This document shows positions 36,776 to 49,343 of a stretch of 64,000 nucleotides of DNA, piece by piece. Each line of letters starts with the position of its first letter. Positions within the stretch are counted from its first letter, which is position 1. Below the pieces are notes generated by a model. It saw only the letters and a program-made list of their open reading frames with translations. It did not search any database and had not been told where the DNA came from. Origin of the DNA: Tyto alba (Eukaryota > Chordata > Aves > Strigiformes > Tytonidae). The translations under genes were made by a program, and so were the position numbers. The stretch is from contig NW_024881324.1 in NCBI RefSeq assembly GCF_018691265.1, forward strand, positions 8,249,730 through 8,313,729, given 5' to 3'.

Positions 36776-37745
36776 TTTTGCAGGGAATAGAAGGTTTCTC
36801 TAGTCTTGGAGGAGTTATGTGCCACACAGGGGCCAACACTTTCAGATTTTTTGCAGAGATCGGTGTTTTCAACATGTAGGAACACTCGGAGGGAAAAATA
36901 TTTTCTGTGTGTGCAGCATCCAAGATTTCACTATTTTACTTGCAGAACAAACTGATTGTCTTTGTGCTTATTCAATGGGAAGTTTGGTTTGGGGCAGGAT
37001 AGGCCAGAAAAGCAAAAAACAGGGTGCAGATTTCAACTGTGCCCAAAAGTACAGGCACACAAGGACTCAGACGGCTGTGCAGCTAGTACTCAGCTGTGAA
37101 TTAACACTCCTCTGACATTGGGGCTTCTATGGGAAAACTGATCCTATACCTTAAACCACGTGGCATGCCACTCCACGGAGCCCAGTAATGAAGGAGGACG
37201 GTATTAACATTCCAATCAAAACATCCAGGAGGAGGAAAAGGAGAACTGGTACTTCCAGTGTCAACTCCAATTAGGAGGAAATAGAAACCACAGATGAGAA
37301 ATAGGAAGCATCTGTATGTGAAAGCATATTTAGCTTTGAAGCTGGTGTGGGAATATTGGCTTAGTCCTTACTTTCCCCAAGTGTTATGTCATCTCATGTG
37401 TAATGTTGACACTTACAAGGATTACTTATTAAATAATTCCTTTACAAACAACAGGGAATAATTCTGGCCTTTGATATAGACAGATTATGATTTCAGATTC
37501 TACTATAAAGATCTTATATTCGTCTTAACAGGCTAAGCACATTAAGAATCAGGGAAGAAAATACTTGAATGCAAAATATGGGAAGTAAATCAAAGAACAG
37601 GAAAATCAGAAAAGCCATGCTGAGCCACAGGTTTTAATACCTGAGAAAGGGAAATTATTAAGAGATTAAATCAGTCCACACCAGTCTTCAATTAAGTAAA
37701 AATTGTGTTCTATGCCAATCTGGGCAGAAGGCCTTAATTTTACTC
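36776..37745. other. Unassigned AT-rich sequence
   Basis: Nothing recognised as gene or repeat. Confidence 0.45.
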
Positions 37746-37764
37746 TTTTTTTTTTTTTTTTTTT
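37746..37764 (-). repeat. Poly-T tract, 19 bp
   Basis: An uninterrupted T19 followed by 'aacag', which together mimic a strong splice acceptor at 37769. No exon with coding character follows. Confidence 0.95.
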
Positions 37765-38703
37765 AACAGTTCCCCATTTTGGGACTGCAAAGAAAAAAAA
37801 TAATAAACTGTTTAAGAATAGCCTGCAGATGTCTAATTAACCTGACACTGCCCTCCAGTCAGGCACAGCCAGCTCCCAATTATCTGCAGGTGCTTTATCC
37901 AGGTTGTGGATGAAGCCTGGCATGATGCAGAGACTCCCAGGCCAGCTCTGTATGGGTGCAAGGCTGCACGTACACTGCTATCCTGCTCCTCCTAGTCCTG
38001 GAGCAGTTTAGCCTGTTTCAAACAGCACAGAGCCTGAGTTAATAAGTTTTGCTGGGCCTGAACTGTCTCTCTGAGGAGCTGGCCTGGATACGGCTGCTCT
38101 GCTGCAGAACCAGGAGCACAGCACATGGGCACCCACCACCACCTCAGGCTCCCAAATGCTGTGAGCAGATCCAGGGACCAGAGCAGTGACTTCCCCAGGG
38201 CTGTTTGTCCCAGGAGGGCTCGTTATTCAGGGATGGAGGAGCACAAGCCCACCAAGATCAGACACTCACACCCCAACCCAGGAACGCTGTGCCCATCTGC
38301 ATGTTGTAGAGTTCCCAGTAACTTCCCCACCATCTGGGGTGTCCAGAGCAGAAATGAAATAGCTACAGCTGCTGAGCTGCACCCCAAGTGGTTTGTGCTG
38401 CAGTCTGTATTATAGCAGAGTGCTGGAAAACAGATCTGTGCTGATGGAGAATCTGAATTCAATGCTCAAATCAGGCCTGAAACAGAGCTGCAGTCGCTGT
38501 GTCTGGAGAACACACTATCGTGGTCCAGGCAGGCTCTGCCTTGTGGAGAGGCAGCACAACTCCTATAACATTTTACAGAAAACTTGGAGATCTTTCTGCC
38601 TGAAGTCCTGAATGGGCAGATGCAAGGGGTCAAATGATCACCCCTGTTACAGCACACCTTGGCTTCAGGGAAATTACACTCAGGGTCACTTTGGCACCAA
38701 CCC
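37765..38703. other. Unassigned non-coding sequence
   Basis: The block 37800-37920 has 'gatgtctaattaacctgac' and 'cccaattatctgcagg', which could be a small conserved element. Frames at 38125-38415 have no known domain. Confidence 0.4.
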
Positions 38704-38730
38704 TTTTTTTTTTTTAAAAAAAAAAAAAAA
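38704..38730. repeat. T12A15 homopolymer palindrome
   Basis: Twelve T's directly followed by fifteen A's form a self-complementary 24-bp palindrome with no spacer. Such junctions can extrude as hairpins and are prone to length errors. Confidence 0.9.
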
Positions 38731-39527
38731 GACAAAAAACCCTATCCTTTCTCTAGGACATTTTTTCAAGCTGTCCCCATCTGAGCATCTGCTACAATAT
38801 GGATATGGGGAAATGACTCCTTTAGAAACAAGCTGAACCAAAAAAAGAAACAGCACTAATTTAATTTGTTTTCTCAAACTGCAAATCCTTGTACGTGCTT
38901 GAAGCAAATGAGGCATTAAAACTGAGAAAATGCATTGAGGCCCTTCAGCAGCACTTCCTTCAGAGGAATGAGAATGGGAAAGGCCCTTTTCATACTGTCC
39001 CATTGTCCAGGCCAGTGGCTAGGTGTTCAGCCCTGGAGCTCCAACTAGCAGCACAGTATGGGGTTACCCAGGGCAATGAGCGACAAACAATTTGAAACTT
39101 TTACATAAATCTGAAAAACAAAGAGGCTTTTTATCTCTGCACTGAAAAGAGTAAACGAGCAGACCCTCCATCCCCAGAGCCCACTGCACAGGCGTGATCA
39201 GAGCAATCAAGCTGAAGGTCTGACAGCAGACCTGCAGCAAACAGCCCTGATCTTAAGCAAAGAGGAATGGCTCAAGAAATCCTTCCCAGTTGCCTGCTAC
39301 AAAAAGGGAGGCCCTTCCCCCTGAACCCCAGTATCCTTCCTGCTGGTAAAAGCGTGCTGCCACCTCTCCTGCTGGTCACACCATCAAGAGGGCACTGCTC
39401 CCTCAAACCCTAAGGGTCACAGCAACATGACAAAGGCAGAATCGGGGCCCACTGTTAGCCTCTTCCTGAGCTGTAAGGAGAAGCTCATGCTCTTTAATAA
39501 AAGAAATCAAGCCAGAAACACTTTTTT
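38731..39527. other. Unassigned non-coding sequence
   Basis: No supportable gene or element. It ends in a second, shorter T6A13 junction at 39522-39540. Confidence 0.45.
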
Positions 39528-39540
39528 AAAAAAAAAAAAA
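39528..39540 (+). repeat. Poly-A tract, 13 bp
   Basis: A13 directly preceded by T6, a smaller copy of the T/A junction at 38704. Confidence 0.9.
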
Positions 39541-39729
39541 CAGCAAGTGGAAAAGCAAAGCAAGAACTTTTTTCCAACCTAGAGAGTGGCACAGAAGAGA
39601 GAATAAAGACTGAAATGACTGAACGCCTGCAGAACATTTTATAAAACAGTTATTTTTCCCCCCAACAATGGTACTCTGTCCCTGAAATGAATCAAAAATG
39701 TCACAAGGCAGTTTGGTGAGGCTGCATGT

Positions 39730-39960
39730 GAATGCTGGGTATTGAGCTGCAGCAGCTGCAGGCAGACTTTGTGGTTAACCCTGTGAGACTTTCACTGCTA
39801 CAGCTGGCTTCGATTCTGTCGCCGCGTCCAAGCAGCCGCTCCTTCCCACTGTGCTGCTGCTACACATAATCACAGCCTTATCAGCGTCTGTGTTTCATTC
39901 CACCGCAAGCATCACAAGACCAGTTCAATGGGAAAGACGTCAAATTAAGAGATATATCTT
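39730..39960. promoter_or_regulatory. Candidate regulatory block with RUNX- and GATA-type words
   Basis: Contains 'tttgtggttaacc' (RUNX core TGTGGT at about 39770), 'cagccttatcagc' (reverse GATA), a cAMP-response-like 'agacgtcaaa' near 39937 and the E-box-bearing 'gcagcagctgcagg'. The cluster is suggestive only. Confidence 0.2.
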
Positions 39961-41514
39961 TATATATATAACATACGAGCCTTCTTTCTTTTAAGGCCTT
40001 AGGTTTATGCTTTATATATTTTAAAAACCTAACAGCCCAAAGTGATCTCAACTCAGACCTATGCTTATTCAGGAGGCATCAGTTCAGTTTGCAAAATCTT
40101 GAAGAGGAGAAGAAATCATCTTTGGCTAAGAAACATCTCTCCCTATGCCACTTTGAAACCACCTCTCTGACACCAGTACTAGGTTTGTTGCCATTCCTTT
40201 ACAACCCAAAGCACTAAGATAGCCTACCCACTTGCATTTTTATCTCCGTGGTACCCAGATCTACAACAGGACACTTTTCCTAAAAGTTTCAGCATAAACG
40301 ATGCTATCTGCATCTGCAATATGAACAGTGGAGTCCAACAAGGCAGTAAAGTCACATTAGTGAAAAGCAAATATTTCGTGTCTCAGGTATCATGAAAATT
40401 TCTGCAGTTCTTCAAGCTGTTGTTAGAAGCCTACATTATTTTCAGCTTGCCTCATATAAATTTCTCTTCCTTTCAACATGCCTTCCCAACAGAAGAAAAG
40501 GTAGGGAAAACAGAGCTCGAAGGAGAGGTGCACAGTTCTCAAGAAACACAACCCTAGTTTCGCATGAAAAGTTTCCATTTGCTAAAAAAATGTAATTTTT
40601 TTAAAAGATTTTTTTTTTTTAATCTGTAACCAGTTTCAACTACCACATCTTTCCCAAGTCAGCATTTTGAACACAGGTTCTGACTAGTATCTTTAAATAG
40701 ATTCAGAATTGCTCTAGTGACTCTGAAATAAACCCTTCATGGAAAAAAATACAAAATGGGTTTTAAAGTCTAATCAAAACAATTTAGCATAGTGCAGTAA
40801 GTTGCATGCACTTCTATGCACCAATGCAAGTCCCTGCATACTGATTAGTTTCATTACAGAGGTACAGGCTACCATAAAAGCAGTATATTGGACCAGAACA
40901 CTCCTGGACTAGACTCCTGTGCAAAAAAAATGGAAACCTGAAAATCTTGCACTTCGTCAATGGATTTATACACACACAGGGATCAAGCTTTATGCACTTG
41001 CATCAGAATAAGCCCACAGCCAAGTTAACTATGTGGAAGATCTGTTCACTAACTACAGAGGTGTTTTAAAACAAAGGCCCTATCACCCTCCACCTGTGGT
41101 ATTTGAGGAAATTCTGCTGCAGTCCGACTTTCTGGTTGTGTGAAAATTTTTCCTTTTAGGACAGGCTTGGCCTTACGTAAATGGAAGGCTGCAGTCCTAA
41201 TAAATATCTGGTGGCTTTTTGCCACTTCATGCATCATTGTCCTTTCCCAGCTCTATCACCCTGCTGACATCTTCTCCCCCACCAAACCCCCTGAAGTGCA
41301 TCTCACATTCCTGCAGTCCAGCCCTTCAGTATTGTCTTTCCAGCACATATATGCAATGGGTATTTTTAAGAGCAAGGCACTAGAAGATACACATCAACTT
41401 AAAACTGAAGGCCTGTCAGATGTGGCCTCTCAAAACACAAAGACACATGAACATGCATTAGCAACAGCAGCCACCCCCAATTTGTTCCCCGAGTTTTTAA
41501 TAACAGAGCCAAGG
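39961..41514. other. Unassigned AT-rich sequence
   Basis: Starts with a short TATATATA run (39961-39969) and holds T12 at 40609-40620 within an 'agat...aatct' inverted setting. The 132-codon frame 41140-41538 ends in a poly-lysine run from the following A tract and is not credible as a protein. Confidence 0.45.
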
Positions 41515-41532
41515 AAAAAAAAAAAAAAAAAA
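41515..41532 (+). repeat. Poly-A tract, 18 bp
   Basis: An uninterrupted A18. A TAATAAC but no AATAAA lies upstream. Confidence 0.95.
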
Positions 41533-42005
41533 GGGTAAATTGCAGTGCAGTCACATTACTTGTGAGTACACACTGTATGTGCAGGATGGCAGGACAGCCA
41601 GGAAAGCTCCTGCTTCTCTCCATCACCCCAGCCCTCCGCTCCACCCAACAGTGTTTTAGCCTGGAGCATACCTAAAGGCTACAGCACAAACTGCCCACAA
41701 GGAGAACAGCAACATGAAAAGCATCATTGCATCATTAGGCCACAATTTGTGCTAATCCCCCAAATTCTGTGGGAGAATGTAAGCACCTAGGAAATAGCCT
41801 GCTTTTGAAGAGAACTCATGGCTGGATTTAGACCACCTGTCATGCTTTTTCTTTACTTAATCCCTACCCCATCCCTCAGCCCCATTTTTTTTACACTAGG
41901 AAAAAAAAATTAAAAACCCTTATTCTAATGCAAGCCTCCTGACAGTGAGCAGCATTGTTTTAATAAGCCTTGGCAAAGCACGCCCATTTTTAATCACACA
42001 GTTAG
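41533..42005. other. Unassigned non-coding sequence
   Basis: No recognisable feature. Confidence 0.45.
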
Positions 42006-42057
42006 AAAAAAAAAAAAAAAAAAAAAACAAACAAAAAAACCAACCAAACAAACAAAT
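42006..42057 (+). repeat. Poly-A tract grading into (CAAA)n
   Basis: A22 followed by irregular CAAA/CCAA units to 42057. This shape is common for old retroposon tails, but no retroposon body is recognised upstream. Confidence 0.9.
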
Positions 42058-43399
42058 AGAACCAGAGATAGGAAGAACAAGAGAAAAAGTAACACCGGGC
42101 TGCTCACAAGTGATCAGAAGTGGAATATGGTACCATTGTAAAACGTGGGATCTGCCCACACCAAAACCAGCCCGTTGGTGCCCACCACGAGGCTCCAGCC
42201 TAGAGTCTGCAAATACAATCAAGAAGAGAGATGGGCAGAAGGAAACCCTGGTTGCAGCAACAGGGTGGAGCTCAGGCACCCTGTCTCCTCCCAAACCCTC
42301 ACCTCTCTATCCCCTGCCAGGGCACCACAATATGCAAAGCTGGGAACTCGAGGGGCAAGTGCTACCAAAGGATTTGTGGTGGATGTAGGTAGTCCCTTCT
42401 CTTTCTCTCCTCTTCCCCTTCCTGATTTTGGCTTGGTGAACAATGTTTCACCATCCAGGGGTGGGGGTTTGTGCTGCAGGGGCTCTTACCTTTCACATGG
42501 GAGGCAGAGCTGACCTTCTGCAGGCTGGAAACCTCCTGAAGCACGTGCTGAAGAACAGTGTTTACCCTTTTACATCAGCAAAAATCTTCTTTGAGTAGTT
42601 GTCTCCAGCAACCTAAGCACTCCTGCCTCTGCCATTAGAGGCAGGACTCTTCTCCCTGCCTTTACCTGTAGATGCCACCCACCACCCTGCCTGACCCCAG
42701 GGGACAGAGGTGGTCGGCACCAGCATCACCTACCCAGCACCTCAGGTGCATCAAAGAAAACATCTATAATTGCCCAACAGCTTGGCAGCTGTTCTTAAAA
42801 TTATTGGTGCACCTGAAAGTTATCAGCCAAGCAAGGGAAGGATCCCAGGAGTGAGAAGCAGAGAAGCAAATGGGTGACAGCTGAGCAGCACTGTCCCATC
42901 CAGGTGTCAGCATCAACCCACGCTGATTCCCAGGGCAGGGTCTGTCTTAGTAATTGCGGGGGGGGAAAAAAAAGCATTTTCAGATCATGCATCTTCAGAA
43001 GTCTTATATGTGTCTTGCAAAATCCCCAAGGGTTAGGAGGCTGCTTGGCTATACAGGTTTGGAGCTTGACACTATAAGGCTCTGGCCTTTTCCATAATAC
43101 AGTGAAGTTGAAAAGCGTCTTTTTAGTCATAAAAAGGGTTTATATTACTTGACTGGCCCAACAGCTTTGTATTACCGATATTCTTGAAGCTTAACCTACC
43201 CCGTGGTAGTGAGACTCCTTACTTGGAAGTATACCATGCTTACATTGCTATGCTGACAGCATAGCTTAAACCTGGACTTACACAATGCAAGCAAAACACC
43301 AAGATGGACACCTAAAAGCTGTTGAAATAAATTATCAGCATTACCCTAGGTCTCCCCCTTTCCTTAGGCCCTGGCTCAGAGACTTTTGCCTGTGTATAA
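42058..43399. other. Unassigned non-coding sequence
   Basis: Frames on both strands at 41945-42513 overlap and have no known domain. A G8 run followed by A-rich sequence occurs at 42958-42974. A perfect 19-bp palindrome with 9-bp arms and a single central base lies at 43247-43265. Confidence 0.45.
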
Positions 43400-43455
43400 T
43401 TTTTCAACATTGACTTGTCCTGTGAAATCAATGGGGTAACTCACACAAGGCAGGC
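43400..43455 (+). repeat. Old palindromic amniote repeat remnant
   Basis: 'attgacttgtcctgtgaaat' followed by 'caatggggtaactcacac' follows the 'attgact...agtcaatgggagtaactcac' pattern of the family also seen at 48350, 58160 and 63445. Confidence 0.4.
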
Positions 43456-44695
43456 AAAACACTCACAGATCCAGAAACTTCAGCAGTGCAGCGTCGGTGG
43501 ATGAACTCAAAACAAGCGCTATCATTGCAGAAGTGTGCTTTAGGATCACACCCTCCACAAGGACAAGAGATGCATATTGCATTATATGACCAATCAAATT
43601 ACCATAGTAGATGCTTAGAGAATTACATGTTCTGTACAAAATTCTACAGTTTTGTTCTAACAGGTGCGTGTTACTCATATTTTAAAAAGATTGTGAAATA
43701 GATGTTTCCAAATTTAAAATGTTTGGACAATTATTTATTGGATTGCACAGACAGGTGTCTGTCTCTGATCTTAAAATCAATTTTCTGCTGTAACATAACA
43801 CTTTAAAAAAGCCCAAGCCTCACCTTGGGAGCTTCTCACGAAAACTATCTTGGTCAACTGTACACCACCCATAGTGAAAGCTACACTTCTTTGTAGATTT
43901 ACCAACAATAAGAGCAGTAAAGAGAGAGTTAGCATGTGACAGAACTGCGTCAAATCTCTGAAAATTTCTGCATTTCAGATTTTGGTTTTTTAAAAATTAT
44001 TTTGGAACAAAATTTTAGTTTGACAATATAGCTCAAGAACAATTCAGTCATTCTAATCTGTTCTGACATTTCCCACATTTTGCATGCTCTGCACAAAAAC
44101 AAATTATGGGACTCTGAAACAATCTAGACAAATTATGTTGCAAAAGTTTCCTGCTACACGTTTCAGGGAGAATATATTGGCTAATCACATGCAAGGACTA
44201 TGACCAAGAAGCAAGAAGTTCACCAACAGTCATAAAAGGGGGAAGAAGAAGAAAAAGAAGTTGTTCAAACTCACAGTACTGAAAAGGTCTGCTTAAGCCT
44301 CTCTGTGGTAACAAGAATCACCCAAATCCATTAGTCCAGCTCAGTGGTATCTGCAGAGATATCAGTATGGGTAAAGATGCACCTTTGAATCTACTTGCTT
44401 TAGTTCTTTTCACATACTTTTGGAGAAAAAGTAGCACAACCCACTCTCAGAGCTCAGCTGCTAAGAGCATTTCTGCTTGGCTATTAGTAGACCACACCAA
44501 ACTGGGAAATCTTAAAATGAATAGCAATAACTGCAGGCTTTCGGGGGGAAGGCTTGTGGTTTTGTTCTATAGGTGACAAGTGCCTGGCATCATAAAGTTG
44601 TGGTTGGTAGCCAAGCCTCCCAGACATCACTGCAAGATAGATTAAGGAGCAATTTAGAAAGGCCAGAATCACACTGAAATCAAGTTTTGCTATAG
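43456..44695. other. Unassigned AT-rich sequence
   Basis: No gene or repeat recognised. 'aagaagaagaaaaagaag' near 44245 is a short purine run. Confidence 0.45.
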
Positions 44696-44721
44696 AAAAA
44701 AAAAAAAAAAAAAAAAAAAAA
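44696..44721 (+). repeat. Poly-A tract, 26 bp
   Basis: A26, one of the longest pure homopolymers in the window. No AATAAA upstream. Confidence 0.95.
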
Positions 44722-47700
44722 TCAACAAGTCTCCATTTCAGTGGATTTAGGATTTCACAGGAAGCATTTCCCTGAAACTTGTTATATTATTTCTTTTTTT
44801 ACTTAAGCTTATCAAATTCTGAGACAGTATGGCCGAGAAAAATACCTGCATACAATGAAAGTCAACAAGGAAAAGTTTCCTTGCTTAAATGAAGCTTGAA
44901 AGGCAGGAAAGGGCAAGTAAACTATCTTTTTCTTGCTACTTCAGATCAGACAAAGCATACATTTGACTTCTGCCAGCAGTCACACCTTTTTGGGTGATCG
45001 TACCATCATCAAGAGAAACCCCAGATCTCTGCCCTGTTTTCTAAAGCATCACTCACTTCAGTGACTGGGAGAAAAACATGGAGGAAAAAAAAAAAAAGGC
45101 TTATTTCTTTACAGGCCTCCCACCCCACCTCCCAGTTGCATGGTTCCCTGGCACAAGCTCTGCCAGTTCATCCTCAATCCTACACCATGATTGATGCCTT
45201 ACCCAAGGTGGTCTTCCCCCATACTCAGCTTCTTACAGCAGAAGAACCTTGCTAGTTGAAGTGCTCATAAAGGACCATAGCCAGTCCTGCAGCTCCAAAA
45301 CACTTCCCCAGCTTGGAGACACAAACATTTTTGTTCATGTAACTGAATGAACAATAAAGCCAGGGTGAGATCTCGTATCTACTGCCACATCCCTCCCACC
45401 TCTTGGCCACCCTTGAGGGATTTCGTTTCTCCTTAGGACAAGCATGTCCTGCCATCCATCCTCTGACCTGCATTGCCCTGCCCAGAGCTGATTGAAAGGG
45501 AGAGGTGAGCAATGGCCAGCCTGAAATCCCACCGCTGCTCAGCTCCAGGCTGCTTGGCCACAGCCTTCCCGAGCCCCTTCCCCAAAGTCCACCATAATTA
45601 TGGCAGTGGCCCAAGAGCCCAGTGTCCCCCTCTGAGGGCTGCCACACATTGACCACTCATTGTCCCACTGCCATTGTCCCGGGTCCCCTTCTGCAGAACA
45701 GCCGTAACAGCACTTTTCATCCCTGAAATGCACCGCACAAATGGGGAGCACAAGTCAAACAAAAGCTACAGCCGCTCTGTTTACCAGGGAGAAAGATCAA
45801 TGGGCTTCAATGAAAGGACAGGAAGCTGATGTTCTCACTGTAACTTGTTGGTAAAACAGCAAATAGTGCTATCAGGGCTGACAAAGGCTCTTTTTTCCCC
45901 CCTCTCCTCTTACTTTTTTTTTTAAATGAAGAATCCAATGGAGAGTGTTATCATGTAGTTATCAACAGGCCATGAAATGAGGAACATCAGCAAGTTTATT
46001 CAACTCTTTTGTTTGCTCTTTGAGAAAGTTAAACAGAAGCCTCAAAGTACACACATGAAAAAAAAAAAAGAAAAGATAAATTGCACAAGCAAAAAGACAA
46101 ACTGTTAGGATAAAAAGAAAATAATCAAGCAGGAGCACAGGTCTGAGGGGCTTACAACTATGATTGTTCAACATCTTTCCTGTGTTCGGGGTGCATAGAG
46201 CATCCCAATGGATTGGCAAGGAAGAACATGGCTGGCCTACAGAAACAGCTAACCTCTGCTTACATCCCTGCAAGGCCACTGCTGTGACGAGCTAGCCCTC
46301 AGGGCCCTATTAAAAGCACTACTCCTGGTGTTTATGTGATTAGGCCCTTCTTCAGGTACATCTGGAGCACTCTGGGATGCTCTAGTCTAGTCACCATCTA
46401 CATCTTAGCATTTACCAGGCACCATAAAAGGGAGCTGTGCTCTAGTGGAAATACCACTGGATTCCAGACTATTTCTAAAAGGTGTGTTGTCCACCCACAG
46501 ACATGGCCCCTCTTCTCTTACCAAGGTTTTTTGCACATAGTATAACAAAATTTTGCACCTAGTCATGAAAGGGTTCTTAAACCTCTGGATGTTTTAAAAA
46601 TGTGGTGCTATGACTGACATCAGAAAGGATGCTCCTGGAAGAGGGGCAAATGTGTGTATAAACACCATATTCCCCAGCACCTTCTAACTATTTGAATCTG
46701 TCATAAAGCCTACATGTGTGCATTTGGCTTGTGCATTATAAATAATTCACCTGAATATTTAGGTATATCCCATACTTTGTCCACACAATATGCATCGCAT
46801 GCATGCATAGATCTGCAATGCTGGTAAAGAACTAAAATGCTATCATATAACTAATGCCAAGTGTTTTGCAAACATGAGGAAAATAAAAAACTTTTTGCTC
46901 TCTCAGCACTCCTTCACAATGTCCTGCATATAAAATTTCAGACTCCAAATTCAAAGTGAAGCTTAGCACAGGGGAAATTGTGATTTTCCTTGAAGGCTCA
47001 AAGGAAAATTCAGGATTATATGAAAGACATGAGGTTAGTTAATGTTGTTCTTCAAAGGACTATAGAAACCAAGAGTACTGATGTCATGGGAAAGGCAAGT
47101 AATTGGTGAAAATGTTTTTAAAGGTTAACCCTTTCTTTTACTGTTTCTGAAGAACCGTGAAGAGACTTGATAAGATTTCCTTCCTGCCTGTTTTGTGCCA
47201 GAAGTATGGTTCCTTGGTCTTATCACTTGCAGTGAGCTTGTTTTCCTAAAGTCTCTCAGTCCTATTTTATACATTGATATGAAGCTGGTACCTGCAGCAG
47301 TCTGTCCAGCAGCCTGAACACAGCAACACACCTGCAAGAGCTGTCCTCCCCACCGAGCACACATTGGCTATTGCAAAGCCACCAAGAGCCTTCCAGTTCA
47401 CACTAACCTCCGAGGGGTCTCTAACAGCCAGGGTTGCAGTCGTGCGTGGGGTATGGTCACTCTTGTTCATTCCACACGAGTGCTATTTGCTCAAGCTATT
47501 GTCACGAAGCTAAACTAAACCAGAAGCATGTGGGTACTACACTGTTTGACCCTAACATGAGGATGCTTAAAAAACAGATGGGACACGTGCTGACCTTGCA
47601 ACTGCCCTCTACCTGGTTACCTTCTGATGTTGCTTGCAGCCCACTCATCTTGCCCAAGATGCACACGGAGGGAGGGATGCAAAGGCAGGTTTGAAGTAAT

Positions 47701-48329
47701 CTCACCCACATTCAGCTTTGCCAGCCTCTGCCTCCTGTGTCAGGCCTCATTAGAGTCAAAACAAAGGTGAAAGCATGCTGCTCCCCCAGAATCTGTGGCA
47801 TATGTCCATGTACAGGCAGCTAGAGCTTGGTCCTCCTCCTAGTCCTTCTTTTAATGAGAATTGACAGGCCAGTGCCTCTATTAGCGTGGCTTGCACCAGG
47901 CATAGAGGATGTGTAACAATGACTCACTTCAAATAAAACACACACAATCCTTTAATTTTACTCAATAGAAGTGTTGCTTCTGCTAGTCATTAATTTTAAT
48001 TTCTATACATTCCTTGGTGTGGTCTTGGCTATGCGTCACTTCAGGTTTTTCACTAATTAATAACACAAATCAAAATTATCATCTTTCAGGTATAGTTGAG
48101 ATGCATTTTGTACCCATACGCAGGTAGTCTGAAAAATAGCTACCCCTTAACATCTCTGAATGTGGGTGCTCCTTCCAGAATAAAAGTTTACTTGACAAGG
48201 TATTCAGCAACAGTTATTATACTTTAAGTGTATATCCTGCCTTAATCCAACAGAACTTCCAGCTTTCTTTTGGAGGCATAACAGTTGAATTGATCTTTTA
48301 TACAGGGGGACAAATTTAATTTTCCGGCT
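44722..48329. other. Unassigned non-coding sequence
   Basis: About 3.6 kb without a supportable gene. Short A runs occur at 45085-45097 and 46058-46069. A phrase near 46433, 'gtgctctagtgg', faintly recalls a tRNA-derived SINE but was not accepted. Frames at 45252-45656 (minus) and 47434-47694 have no known domain. Confidence 0.45.
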
Positions 48330-48344
48330 CAGATTTGGAAACGA

Positions 48345-48440
48345 ATGCCTATTCAAGACAGCACTTAAGCTTCACTGAAGTCAATGGGACCTAAACACAT
48401 GTTTACAATTAACCATGTGCTTAAGTGGTGGTCTGAACTG
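48345..48440 (+). repeat. Old palindromic amniote repeat
   Basis: The outer arms CACTTAAGC (48362-48370) and GCTTAAGTG (48419-48427) are exact reverse complements. They enclose 'actgaagtcaatgggac' and an inner ACATG...CATGT pair. The order matches the sauropsid family with 'gaagtcaatgggac' core and 'atgtgcttaagtg-tttgctgaa' end. It is related to the copy at 21745-21832. Confidence 0.6.
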
Positions 48441-49287
48441 GGTGAATAAATGTGAAGTCAGTAGGTCTGCTTGCATAAGAAAGAATTACCAGTCTGGGAG
48501 AGAATTACAGAATTTGGCTATAAGAAGCTGCAGGATTAGTAACAAATGTGTCATTCCTGTAAGTAATTTACTTAAACCAAAGCCACGGCAGAGCTGTTTA
48601 GAGTATGCACTCAGATTAATTTGAAGGACAGACTTAGAACATAATTATCAACCAAGGACAACTGTAAATTTGTAATAATATATTGGAATCACCAACAGAC
48701 TTTCAAATGGGATCTACAGAACCAAACTTCCTGCTCAGATTTAATGAGTTCCAGCCCATTTCAGAGCTAGGTTGTGACTTTACACAGAAAACTGAATAAG
48801 TAGCAGTGCAGGCCAGAAGAGTAATTGTGGCTCCAAAAATTATAACCGAAGAGCATATGTAAGACCCTCCAAACCCTTCCAAAATTATTTTTACAGTAGC
48901 AGTTTATAAGAAAAATATGAGAAGACATCAACAGGGTTTAAGCTCCCAACTCTTGTTGACTGATAAGGGTCCTATAGACTGTCAGATATTTCTCTGGGTA
49001 CTCTCAAGATAACTAGTGAGGATGCATCTCTGTAGTGGCCATATCTAAAGAAACAAATTATGATCTGTGGGCAAATTTATCACGTAATGTGACTTACCCT
49101 CCTTCTTCCCACACTTGCTTAGTATTACTGAGACGTGAATAGCTGGTACATCTACATTTGATGAAGCTTGCACAGTGCTACGTTACATAGAAGAAGAAAG
49201 GGAATCATCTCCAAATGTAACTCCAGCTCTGCTAGAGAATGAGAAGTTGAACAATTAAGAAGACTTGGACCAAAAGACCTTTATGTT
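48441..49287. other. Unassigned AT-rich sequence
   Basis: No recognisable feature. Confidence 0.45.
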
Positions 49288-49343
49288 TGGGTTGTTTTTG
49301 TTTGTTTTTTTGTTTTTTGTTTTTTTTTTTTTTTTCTTTTTTA
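49288..49343 (-). repeat. T-rich / (GTTT)n simple repeat
   Basis: A 56-bp tract of GTTT-like units grading into a T16 run and T-rich end. Read on the minus strand it is poly-A grading into AAAC units, resembling the tail at 42006. Confidence 0.9.

Noticed and set aside
37740..37900. Splice acceptor after the T19 tract (ttaacag at 37769)
   Set aside because: The poly-T tract mimics a polypyrimidine tract; no downstream exon with coding character or donor was found.
46425..46480. tRNA-derived SINE head ('gtgctctagtgg')
   Set aside because: Only one box-A-like phrase is present; no box B or tail could be found.
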